NCBI GenBank assembly: GCA_902792855.1
Contig: CADBBP010000014.1
Location: forward strand, 1-34,074
Length of the DNA stretch: 34,074 bases
Direction: 5' to 3'
Source: an uncultured Prevotellaceae bacterium
Lineage (GTDB): Bacteria; Bacteroidota; Bacteroidia; Bacteroidales; Bacteroidaceae
The notes below the pieces were generated by a model. The model made no database searches and was not told the DNA's origin. It worked only from the letters and a program-made list of their open reading frames with translations. The position numbers were made by a program, and so were the translations under genes. Positions 1 to 9,400 of this stretch are shown in pieces; positions within the stretch are counted from its first letter, which is position 1; the number at the start of each line of letters is the position of its first letter.

Positions 1-1125
1 ACCTTTGTCGGTACGCAGCACGGCGTGGTAGGCGGTGTTGGTGGGCAGGTAGCGGAAATCATAGACGTTGCGGCTGTTCACCAGCATGGTGCGGGTGGTG
101 CCGCTCTCGATGTTGGTGAGGTCGAGGTACATGTTCTTATATCGTGCTATCGTGGCCGAGTCGGGGGTGGCCATGAGTTGCACGCTGAGGTTCACATAGT
201 CGCCATCGATGGGCACGATGGTGAAACGTCCCCATTGGGCGTGGGCCTTGTAGATGGGCACGACTTCGGCCGGCACGCGAACGACCATGTCGGGGCAATC
301 CGTGAAGCCCATGGATGGCGGTGTGAGGGCATAGAGGGTGAGCGTTTGCAGCGGCACGTCCCTAAAGTGGTTACTTTGGATGCTGGTGACGGTGGCCGGC
401 AGCACAACATCGGTGAGCGAGCAAGGCTGAGAGCCTGAATAACGGCACGACACACTTGGGGCGTCGGTGCGGCTGGCATCGAAGAAAGAGCAGTTGGGGT
501 AAGAAGAGGGACTGAAAGACAGTGTTTTTTTAGAAGCGCCCCAGTAGCTGCCCACTCGGATGTAGCGCAGCACCTTGGAGCGGTCAACACTGCTGACCCC
601 CGAGGGGTTGTCGCTCTCGGCGTCGTTGATGAGCGTACCCGTCTCCGGGTCCCAGCCGCCCATCATGGGCTGCTCACCCTGACCGGGTACACCGGGGTCA
701 TAGACGAAGGTGCCCACGAGGTCGGCATCGTGGTCGGGCATCACCCAGAGGAAATTAAATCCATTTTGCCTCAATGAGACGGGCTCTCCGTTGTCTTTCC
801 AACTCTCTATGACGTAGTTGTTCATGTCGCCAGGATTAAAGTTACCGTTTCCAGCGTTGTAGCCGCTGAATCCGATGTTCATGTATATGCCTGCGCCCAC
901 TGGCACCTGCACATCGATGCCGGTGGTGTCACTCTTCATAGTGATGATGGGGCTGCCTTTAAAGTAACTATAACCGCTTAGTTCCGCCGTGGGATAGACC
1001 TGGAGGTTGATGAGGAACAGTCCCTTGGGGTTGGTGGTGATGTGCAGGCGGCGGGTGGTGGTGCTCTGTGCCAGAACGGTGGTGGCTACGAGGCAGAGCA
1101 GCAATATTTGGATGGTTCTTTTCAT
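1..1125 (-). CDS. Secreted LRR (BspA-like) surface protein, 3' end beyond window
   Basis: Open from the ATG at 1125 to the window edge (375 codons, no stop). The start is followed by a signal peptide (MKRTIQILLLCLVATTVLAQ). The middle holds a Gly/Asn/Asp-rich region, with MPDHDADLVGTFVYDPG near residues 130-146. Around residues 240-310 is one LRR_5-type unit (LPATVTSIQSNHF) and the usual closing block of BspA-like repeats, 'TPPSMGFTDCPDMVVRVP...YKAHAQWGRFTIVPI'. The family is secreted or cell-surface and is linked to adhesion or glycan/host binding; the ligand is unknown. It starts only 32 bp after the stop of the preceding LRR gene, so the two are probably co-transcribed. The C-terminal domain lies outside the window. 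The secreted LRR-family call is confident; the role is not known. Confidence 0.8.
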   Translation of the reverse strand, partial: MKRTIQILLLCLVATTVLAQSTTTRRLHITTNPKGLFLINLQVYPTAELSGYSYFKGSPIITMKSDTTGIDVQVPVGAGIYMNIGFSGYNAGNGNFNPGDMNNYVIESWKDNGEPVSLRQNGFNFLWVMPDHDADLVGTFVYDPGVPGQGEQPMMGGWDPETGTLINDAESDNPSGVSSVDRSKVLRYIRVGSYWGASKKTLSFSPSSYPNCSFFDASRTDAPSVSCRYSGSQPCSLTDVVLPATVTSIQSNHFRDVPLQTLTLYALTPPSMGFTDCPDMVVRVPAEVVPIYKAHAQWGRFTIVPIDGDYVNLSVQLMATPDSATIARYKNMYLDLTNIESGTTRTMLVNSRNVYDFRYLPTNTAYHAVLRTDKG

Positions 1126-1157
1126 AGCGTTGATGTATCGTTATTTAGGTTTTGGTG

Positions 1158-4063
1158 CTATTTCTTCATGACAATTCGGCCGTTGCTGATGTAGAGCCCC
1201 TTGCGCGGTTCACTGATACGCTGGCCGCTTAAGTTGAAGAGGCCTTCCATGGGTTTGGGCACGGCTGTCACGCAGTCGTCGATGGCTGTTGGCTCTGCAT
1301 CGCTGATGGCAATGACGAAGCGCTGCGTGAGCGTGGTGGGTTCGCTGATGGTGAAGGTGTAGGCATCCTGGCTGATGACGGTGCGGGTGCCCGTCTCGTT
1401 GTCGATGAGCCACACGTCTTCAGAGGCGGGGAATGCCGTGCCGCGCACATTCATTGACAGGGTGTAGGTGCCGGCTTCGACTGTCTGCAGACCGAGGCGG
1501 ATGATGCCATCGCCCAAAGGACGCTCGTTGATGGCGTAGGCCACTCCACCATCATCCTGCCAACTGTAGAGCAATGCACAGCTGTCGCTGCTCATGGCAG
1601 GGGCGTCGCGCCCGATGTCGTAGCGGGTGGTGGCCTCGGGGTTGATGACAAAGCGGGTGGCTGCGGGTTCCTCCTCCTCTTCGCTTTGACGCTGCAATGT
1701 CACGTCAAAGACGACACGCTGGCTGTTCTTGTCGGCGCGGCGCAGGTTCATGCGGCTGTTGACGGTGGCGTCCTTCACGAACTTTGGCCCTAATTGGCGG
1801 CGGTCGGCCTGCAGGGTGATGCTGCTCACGCCGTCGGGCACCTGTACGAAGAAAGCCATCATGGGTTCGAGCACCACCTCGTCGTCGAGGGGGCTGACGG
1901 CTTTCCACCTGCTGCCTGTGGGCAGAAGCACGGGGCCGTCATAGTCGATGCCTCGAATGTCGAAGAAGGCGGGATAGGGCTGGCCCACGAGGTTCCAGTT
2001 CTTGTTGTGCTCAAACTCGCCGGCGGCATGGGTCATGGGCAGGGCGACGTCGGCAGCAGTGGTGAAGAAGTCCTTGCCGCCGGGATGAGAGATGTGGTGC
2101 GTGAACAGGTAATTGTATTCCCAGCGACTGTAATAGTTGTCCCACCAGGCAATCATGGGTTGTGTGCGAATGAGGTATCCCTGTCCGGCACGGAGCATGT
2201 CGTCGCTGGCAAGGCGCACCCAGGTGCCACCGAAGTTGCCCACGGCCCGGGCATTGGTGTCATAGCGGTAGAAGATGAGTGGCGTTCCCTCACGCTCGGG
2301 GATGATGTCGCTCATGCGGGTGTCGAAGGACGGGCAGTAGTAATCCATGTCCTTCATCCGCCAGCGCAGGTCGATGCGGTCGGCGGTGCAGGTGCCACGG
2401 TTGATGAACGCGTCCCAGGTGTAGGTGCCATAGTGGTCGTCATGGCGGTCGCAGGTCATGGTGATGGTGCCGGCATGCAGCGTGGCTCCCTTTTCGATGG
2501 TGAGGCGAGGATGGTCGGAGTCGAAGTTTCCGTTCATCATCGAGCGATTCAATTGCTGCTGGAAGAAGTTCACGTCATACTTGCCGACACCATTGAGGCC
2601 GCAGTCGGCTGTCAGCGTCACGTCGCCCACGATATTCAGAACGTTGGTGGCAGGTGTATAGCCGCTGATGGCCACGATTTTGGCGGCACCGCTGAAGCGG
2701 TTGTCGGCCTGGTACATTGCCAAGGAGACAGCGGGCACGCGAAGCGTGGGGCGCCCATAGTCGGATCCCGTGAACATGTCGCTCTTGCGCACGTAGGGAG
2801 GTATGAGTGAGCGCATGGTGACCGTTTCCAAAGCACTATTGTATGTGGTGCCGGGCAGCGGACCCGTGATGACGAGCAGCGTGGATGGCAGGTCGAGCGT
2901 GGTGAGCGTACCGCTGTAGAAAGCGTTGTGGCCTATGTTGATGCAGCCCTCGGGCACCACCACCTTTTTGTATTTGCCACCAGCGAATGCATTGTCGCCA
3001 ATAACGCGCAGCTTCGATGGCAGCTTCAACTCCTCATATGTAGGTGCAGGCCTTAGGGATGTTGACCTCCTCCAAGTTGCTACAACCGCCGAGCGCGCCA
3101 CCCTTCAGGGTGCGTATGCCCTCGGGCAGGTGGATGCTTTTCAGCGATACGCAGTTCAGGAAATGACCGTAGCCCGAAAGGCTGTCGAGTGTCTCGGGCA
3201 GGGTGACGCTGTGCAAATCATAGCAGTAGCGGAACATGTCGCTGTTCATGGTGGTGCAACCCTTGGGCCACACCACCTCCTCTATATGAGAGAGGTAAAA
3301 GCACTGGCTGCCAATGCTGGTCACACTGTCGGGAATCACGATGCGCTTGGGCGAATTGACTTCGAAGAAGGCTTGGTAGCCTATCTTGCGCACCGTCTGT
3401 GGTATTTCGAAGTCCGCTACGTCGGTGTTCTTCAGGCATCTCGGTACCATCGATGCCGTCGCTGAAGGTGAAGCTCTCCAACTTGCCGTTACCGGAGAAA
3501 GCATTCTTGCCGTCAATCTTCACACCAGGAGGCAAGGTGAAGGAGGTGAAAGCACAAAGACTGAAGGCTTCACCCTTGATGGTGGTGAGCGAAGCGGGCA
3601 GGTGGATGGAGCTGAGTTTTGAGCAATTATAGAATGCACGATTGCCTATGCTGGTGATGGCATCGGGCAGCGTGATGCTCTCCAAGCTGGTGCAGTTCTG
3701 AAAACAGCCACCATAGAGGGAGGTCATGTTGGGAGGTAGCACGGCGGTGGTGAGCCTCGAACGGTCTATCAGATTGAGGTTGAACTCGCCTTCGCAGGTG
3801 ACGCCGCCCAGGTCTATCAAAACGAGATTCTTTATCTGGTTGTTGATGACGTTGCAGTCGTCACGGTTCAGCTTTCCCGTGACGGTGAGCTCGCTGATGT
3901 CGCTCAACTCGCCCAGCTCCTCTATCTTCTCCATGATTTTCACGAACAGGGTACCAGGCTCCGAGCAGTGAACGGTCACCTTGAGGTTCAACTGGGCAAA
4001 GGACATGGCCGAGGCCGTCATCCAGAAGGCCAAGGCTAAAAGTAGTCTTTTTCGTTGTTTCAT
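1158..4063 (-). pseudogene. BspA-like LRR_5 surface protein, broken by two frameshifts
   Basis: Three overlapping leftward reading frames make one protein of about 965 residues. Frame 1 starts at 4063 with a signal peptide (MKQRKRLLLALAFWMTASAMSFAQ) and carries LRR_5 units such as LPDAITSIGNRAFYNCSKL. Near 3445 reading must move +1 into frame 2 (KNTDVADFEIPQTVRKIGYQAF). Near 3045 it must move +1 again into frame 3 (YEELKLPSKLRVIGDNAF), which runs to 1158. After the LRRs is a long beta-rich region, ending in a short tail (GLFNLSGQRISEPRKGLYI, then KK) of the type common at the C-terminus of Bacteroidales secreted proteins. LRR units continue in register across both breaks, so each is one extra base (or two missing), either a real lesion or a sequencing error. 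The family is surface-exposed and implicated in adhesion. Confidence 0.82.
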
Positions 4064-4088
4064 AATATTTAGGTTTACATTTTTAGCA

Positions 4089-4096
4089 CAAAATTA
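4089..4096 (-). promoter_or_regulatory. Putative -7 box for the LRR gene at 4063
   Basis: On the minus strand the sequence TAATTTTG fits the Bacteroidetes -7 consensus TAnnTTTG and lies 25 bp before the ATG. No good TTG is seen at the -33 distance, so support is partial. Confidence 0.45.
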
Positions 4097-4135
4097 AGTT
4101 TTTCAAGGCAAAATGTCATAAAAATAGCAAAAAAG

Positions 4136-4163
4136 CGACTCCCATTTCGCGAAATGGGAGTCG
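4136..4163. terminator. 28-bp perfect palindrome, probable bidirectional terminator
   Basis: The arms CGACTCCCATTTCG and CGAAATGGGAGTCG are exactly complementary with no loop bases between them. The plus side is followed by TTTTT and the minus side by CTTTTTT, so it can end transcripts in both directions. A third partial arm (ACGAAATGGGAGTT) follows at about 4170-4183. It lies between the AraC-type regulator (upstream on the minus strand) and the LRR gene promoter, so its likely job is to stop read-through into the LRR genes. Confidence 0.7.
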
Positions 4164-4197
4164 TTTTTGACGAAATGGGAGTTATTGCCTATAAGAT

Positions 4198-4601
4198 AAC
4201 TGATGTTTCCCACCTTCATAAATTACGTAAAAATTCAACCTATACGGTTGGATTAATGATGCAGGACGGCCTGTAAGGCCAACGAGATATCAGCCCGGGG
4301 CAACGCCCTGGGAATCCTTGATGTGCGACAGTCGCCCTGAAAGGGCAAAAGCCTTACCAAAACACCTTTCTTTTACCCTTTCTTTCATCCGCACACCTCA
4401 AAAAAAAATTCTCCAATTCGTAACAGTTCAGCGAATAATTTCAAGGAGTGCCCTAACGGGCAGAAATCTTACAAATCAATTCAAATCTTACAAATCTTTA
4501 TATTTTTTCACCATAGAAATTTCTTTGATTTGTAAAGATTTGAAAGATTTGACTTCGTCGACCGTTGGTTCTCGCCGTAGGCGACCCAAAAAGATGAACA
4601 G
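4198..4601. repeat. Repeat-rich spacer with REP-like mini-hairpins
   Basis: No gene is supported here. The segment opens with ACTGATGTTTCCCACCTT (about 4198-4216), matching the terminal inverted repeat of the MITE-like family found elsewhere in the window. It holds small GC hairpins: GGCCTGTAAGGCC (near 4269), CCCGGGGCAACGCCCTGGG (near 4295), GCCCTGAAAGGGC (near 4334) and GCCCTAACGGGC (near 4450). An imperfect inverted repeat, CAAATCTTACAAATC at 4482-4496 against GATTTGTAAAGATTTG at 4527-4542, follows. A 36-bp block at 4609-4644 is identical to 12099-12134. I read this as a degenerate mobile repeat with nested REP-like units. Confidence 0.55.
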
Positions 4602-6413
4602 TTACTCCAATTGGCTTTCCCTTTGGCCGCCGACCTCTGGTTCTCTAATTCGTGATAAAAAAGGAAAATCTACGAAATTCCTGTAATTTGTGAGAAAGAC
4701 ACGCTCCTTCGGCGAAAGGCCGGTGACGGCCTTGAAGGTGCGGAAGAAGGTGCTCTCGCTGGTGAAGCCCGACTCTCTGAAAACGGCGACGAGCTTGATG
4801 TCGGGCTGCCCGGACAGCAGCTGCTGGGCGTGGCGCACACGATATTCGGCTAACAGTTGCGTAAAGTTGATGCCCCGGCAGGCAGCGAGGCTGTCAGTGA
4901 TGGCACTGACGCTGACACCCAACTCAGAGGCTACATCCTTCTGGCGCAAGTGACTGACGAGATAGAGTTGGTGCTCTTCCAGCAGGGCACAGAGGCGGTG
5001 TAACAGATGCTCGTGGGACTCGTGGGGGGCAAGGGGTTTAAGGGGTTCAAAGGGTTCAAGGGGTTCAAAGGGTTCAAGGGGTTTAAGGGGTTGATGGGGT
5101 TCATGGGGTTGATGGGTCCCTACTGCTCTCACAACCGTGATCATAAGGGCCACTGCACCTAAGGCTATGAGCACCCACAGCCAGGGGAAGCCGCCCTGCG
5201 GGCGGGCAGCAGCCGTGGCAGCCATGGCGGTGCCGAAGTGGTAGCACCATACGGTGGCGAAGGGCTTGTAGTTGTCGTGATGGACGCCTCCTGCCAAGAT
5301 GAGGTCACCGTCGGGAGTCAGGATGGGAATGGCGATGGTGGCATACTCCAGCGTGTCGGTATGGTAGAGCGTCAGGGTGGCTGGCTGGCGGGCGTAGTCT
5401 ATGGCAAGGATGTACTGGCGGTTGCACAGGCTGTCGTCAACACCGATGACATAGCCTCGCTGGCGCTCCCTGTCAACGACGACGGGGCCTTTGTAGGCTA
5501 TGGGGCCAAACTGGCTGTGCATGGGGATGGGACAGACGGTGGGCAGCAGCGAGAAACTGGGCGTTTGGTCGTTTGGCTGATTTGACACCATGACGATGCC
5601 CAACTGTCCGCTCTCGTCGGTGGCCGTCAGAAGATAGGAATAGTCGGATTGGGAAATACTCGGATTGTGCAATGCGCAAATGTCACTGTTGAAAGGCTGG
5701 TCGGTATATACCAAGCGCCATTGCTCTAAAAGCGGCACGCGGAAAGCATCACCTTTTAGGCGGTCGGCCCAAACGGCATCGGGCGTCTGTTGCCGGGTAT
5801 CGTGTGCGCCGATGATGAGGGCATCGTCGGCAGCGGTACGCAGGATATAGGGGTTGGAGCGCCCCTGCGCCACATCTTTTATATGTTGTATCTGGCTCTT
5901 GCCGTCGTAGCAGGCGATGGCATCGTCGGTATAGTGGTTGCCGCTGATAATGACGTTCCCATTGCCCAACAGCAGGGCACTGGCCAGCGCGCGACGCCGG
6001 TCCAGGCAACCAAAGCCCTCGAAGCTGTGCGTCGTGGGGTCGTAGCGTTCCACCAAGAAGGTCTGACCTACACCCAACTCCTCGCTGTGGCCGCCGCCGA
6101 TGATGACCTCGCCCGAAGGCATGACTGAGGCAAAGCCATCGTCATGGGCATAGGCCATGGTCAGTTGGTGCCACGCACCGTTGGCAAAGTACTCGGCCGT
6201 GGGTGTGGGCACGAAATTGGTGGTGCGTCCGCCCACTAAGGTCAGCTCGTCTCCGGCATAGAAGATGCTGTGGCCGGTGCGGGGAATGGTCAGGTCGGGC
6301 AGCCGCTCGGCCTCAATCCTTACCTGTGGGCACTCGTCAACCTGCTGTGCTGCAAGGGGCAGCACAGGCAGCAGGCAGAGCAGCAGTAGCGGCATCACAT
6401 AGGACTTCTCCAT
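4602..6413 (-). CDS. Membrane-anchored AraC-family regulator with beta-propeller sensor
   Basis: 603 residues from the ATG at 6413, chosen because a signal/anchor segment (MEKSYVMPLLLLCLLPVLPL) follows directly and a promoter sits just upstream. The extracytoplasmic part (about residues 30-400) has kelch/galactose-oxidase-like blades (DELTLVGGRT, GEVIIGGGHSEE, GNVIISGNHY). A TM segment follows at about 408-430, then a linker built of ten (L/F/H)(K/E/Q)P tripeptides, then an AraC HTH domain at about 490-590 (KDVASELGVSVSAI; SGFTSESTFFRTFKAVTGLSPKE). There is no kinase or receiver domain, so a ligand outside would act directly on a membrane-tethered DNA-binding domain. The C-terminal tail reaches into a repeat block shared with 12099-12134. 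Its neighbours suggest control of surface LRR proteins or itself; the target is unknown. Confidence 0.8.
   Translation of the reverse strand: MEKSYVMPLLLLCLLPVLPLAAQQVDECPQVRIEAERLPDLTIPRTGHSIFYAGDELTLVGGRTTNFVPTPTAEYFANGAWHQLTMAYAHDDGFASVMPSGEVIIGGGHSEELGVGQTFLVERYDPTTHSFEGFGCLDRRRALASALLLGNGNVIISGNHYTDDAIACYDGKSQIQHIKDVAQGRSNPYILRTAADDALIIGAHDTRQQTPDAVWADRLKGDAFRVPLLEQWRLVYTDQPFNSDICALHNPSISQSDYSYLLTATDESGQLGIVMVSNQPNDQTPSFSLLPTVCPIPMHSQFGPIAYKGPVVVDRERQRGYVIGVDDSLCNRQYILAIDYARQPATLTLYHTDTLEYATIAIPILTPDGDLILAGGVHHDNYKPFATVWCYHFGTAMAATAAARPQGGFPWLWVLIALGAVALMITVVRAVGTHQPHEPHQPLKPLEPFEPLEPFEPLKPLAPHESHEHLLHRLCALLEEHQLYLVSHLRQKDVASELGVSVSAITDSLAACRGINFTQLLAEYRVRHAQQLLSGQPDIKLVAVFRESGFTSESTFFRTFKAVTGLSPKERVFLTNYRNFVDFPFLSRIREPEVGGQRESQLE
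5031..5117 (-). repeat. 9-bp tandem repeat encoding a Pro-rich linker
   Basis: Nearly ten units of a 9-bp motif (AAGGGGTTC with small variants, plus-strand view) run in frame inside the AraC-type regulator, giving tripeptides such as LEP, FEP and LKP right after the TM segment. A 9-bp period keeps the frame if units are gained or lost, so linker length could vary between strains without breaking the protein. Confidence 0.85.
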
Positions 6414-6422
6414 AGTTGCGTG

Positions 6423-6454
6423 CAAAGGTACAAAAAACCGAGTGACCATGCAAA
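6423..6454 (-). promoter_or_regulatory. Bacteroidetes-type promoter of the AraC-type regulator
   Basis: Minus strand TTTG (6454-6451), a 20-bp spacer and TACCTTTG (6430-6423) match the consensus exactly. Only nine bases lie between the -7 box and the ATG at 6413, so the transcript would have almost no 5' leader. Confidence 0.75.
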
Positions 6455-6471
6455 TTTATTTGCAAGCCCCC

Positions 6472-9400
6472 CTACCCCTTCTGGTATTTCGACGGCGTGA
6501 CGCCGAAATGCTGCTTGAAGCATCGGCTGAAATAGAGTGCATCGGAGAAACCCACCTTGTAGGCCACCTCGGCCACCGTGGTCATCTCGCCGCTGCGGAG
6601 CAGTTCGGCAGCCCTCGCCATGCGCTTCGTGCGTATGTAGTCCTTGGGCGTGGTGCCGGTGACCTCCATCATCTTCCCATAGAACTGCGAGCGGCCGTAA
6701 CCGGTGGCCTGTGCCAAGTCGTCCACCATGAGGTCGGGGTTGTCCATGTTGCTCTCTATCTTCTTGTCCACGATTTCGCGGAATTTGCGGTCGCGCTCGC
6801 TGCGGATGAGCGGCGCCTCGGCGGAAGTGTCGGCGGCGGGCGTGGAACCCTCGGCGGCAGGAGCATGCGCGCTGTATGCCGCCTTGAGGCGCTCCCTTTG
6901 CTCTATGAGGCTGATGCTCTTCCCCACAAGGAGGGCGGGACTGAAGGGTTTGGGGATGTATGCGTCTGCTCCGAAACGCACACCTTCGAGTTGCCGCTCC
7001 ACGCTGTCGATGGCGGTGAGGAGGATGAACGGGATGTCGAAGATGCTGTCGTCGGCACGCAGCTTTTTCAGCAGGGTGATGCCGTCCATGACGGGCATGC
7101 GTATGTCGCTCACCACGAGGTCGATGGCATGGGCGCGCACCATCTCCAAGGCCTCCTCGCCGTTGGGGGCTGTCTTGACGGTGAAATAGGGTGCCAACTC
7201 GCACTTGATGTATTCCCTCACGTCATCGTCGTCCTCCACCACGAGCACGACGCGGTCGTTGAGCGGGGCAGACATCAGTTCACGGTAATGGCGCAAGTTG
7301 TCAACGGAGGTGGCCGCCTCATCCACCAAGTCGCTCGAGTCGAGGTAGTCGCCGGGTTGGTAGCATCCCGGCGTTTCGGGGATTTCCACCACGAAGATGC
7401 TCCCTCCGCCGGGCCTCTCCTCATATCTTATGTCGCCATGGTGTGCCTTGACAAGTTGCTGCGTGAAATGGAGGCCTATGCCCATGCTGTCGGCGATGGT
7501 GTTGGTTTGCATGAAGCGGGTGAAGAGCTGCGCCTGCTTTTCCTTGGGCACGCCCACGCCGTTGTCCTCCACACGTATGATGAGGCGCTCCCCCTCGTGC
7601 TTCACCCTCACCACGACATCGCCCTTTCGCGGGGTGTACTTGAGGGCGTTGCTCAGCAGGTTGTGCAGGATTTTGTCGAGGAAGCCCCTGTCGATGAACA
7701 TGTCGTGGTGCTGTGCGAAAGGCACGAACTGCAGGCTGGTCTGACGGTTCTGCGCCACGTCGCTGAAACTCATGGTGATGTCTCGCAGGAACCTCACCAC
7801 GTCGGTCTGCTGAAGTCGGAGGGAGAGTTTGCCATGCTCGTATTTGTGGAACTCAAGCAACTGGTTGACGAGGCGCATCATCCGGTCGGTGCTTCGCTGC
7901 ATGTTGCTGATGGGCTGCTTGAGCGAGGAGGGCAACTCACCGGTTTTCCCGATGCGCTCCATGGCTCCCTGAATGAGCGTGAGGGGGGTGCGGAACTCGT
8001 GGCTGACATCCATGAAGAAGCGTTGCTTGAACTCGGAGATTTCCTTGTCCATGCGAATGCGGTTGCGCATGGAGTAGGTGATGAGGAGCAGTCGGATGAC
8101 ATACCATGCCAGCCCTCCGGCGATGAGGAGGTAGAAGAGCCACGCCAACCATGTGTTCCACCAGGGGTGCAGGATGTTCACTTCCATGGTGGCCTCCCGT
8201 TCGCTGTTGGCGATGCGCACGTGGAAGACGTAGTTGCCGGGCGCCAAGTCCTTGTAAACGGCTTCGTTCTGACGGGTGGGCAGGCTCCAGTGCCGGTCGG
8301 CGCCCTCCAGCATGTACTCGTATTCGGTGTCGTGGGGGAAGTCGAATTTCAAGTCGGAGAAGCGGAAGGTGAGGGAGTTCTGGCGGTGCTTCAGGCTGAT
8401 GGTCTCCGCCTCGTCGTATTCGTTGTACATCGCCCCGTTGACCAAGAGGTTGGTGATGGTGGGATGCGCCTTCCGCCCGTCTTCATCTTGTGTGTTTCCG
8501 GGGTTGAAGGACACGATGCCATTGTTGGTGCCGAAGACGAGTGTTCCGTCGCCGAGACGGCATGCGGAGTGCTCGCTATACACATCGCCAAGGAGGTCGG
8601 TGGAGAGGTAGTGCGTGGTGAACTGCATGGACCGGGTGTCGAGGCGTGAGAGGCCGTAGTGCGTGCCTATCCACAACCGTCCGCCGGCATCCTCCACGAG
8701 GGAGTTGGCGGTGTTGTCGGCCAACCCCTGGTGAGTGGTGAGCTGCTCGAAGGTGAGGTGTGCGGCGTCGGAGGGGTTGCCCACCTTGTAGAGCCCCCCG
8801 CCGGCCGAGGCGAGCCACACAACGCCTGCATGGTCTTCGAGGATGTCGCGTATCTCGAAATAGCCGAGTGTGCTGTTGGAGGAGTTGTAGTAGTGGTAGG
8901 CCTTGGGGTTGGCTGCGAGTTGTGCCGGATGGAAGACGACGACGCCGTCGCCGCAACCGGCGAAGATGAGGCCGGAGCGTGTCTGCACCAGTCGCGTGAC
9001 GTTGCGCATGAGGGGCGTGTCGTCGAGGAATTTCCTGAACTGCCAGGAGCCGTCGGCCTGTTGTGTGGCGAGGCACAGCGCACCCATGTTGACGGCCACC
9101 CACATCCGGTGGTCGCGGTCCTCAAGGATGTCGAACACCTTCCCCCCGGCGAGCGAGTGCGGGTCGTCGGGCTGGTGGGTGTGGAAACGCCCGTCGATGG
9201 ACAGGCCGCTCCTGCGCGTGCCCACCCATTGCCGACCCTTGGAGTCGCGGCAGATGGCAAGCATGTCGTCGTCCACGCCGATGCTCGTCTTCAGCAGCAT
9301 GTCGCCCGCCAACTGGTAGGTGCCGCCCATGAAATTGCCTCCCCACACCTTGCCGTCGGAGGTCATGCGCACCACCCGGAAGAGGTTGGCATAGTCGGGG

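Noticed and set aside
4318-4686. 122-residue plus-strand frame in the repeat-rich spacer
   Set aside because: It runs through hairpins and repeats and into the end of the AraC-type gene on the other strand; no support as a gene.
6442-8649. 735-residue open frame on the plus strand opposite the HTCS gene
   Set aside because: It is the mirror of a G+C-rich, well-conserved HTCS gene; its product is rich in His, Val and Gly with no domain pattern, as expected for an antisense shadow.
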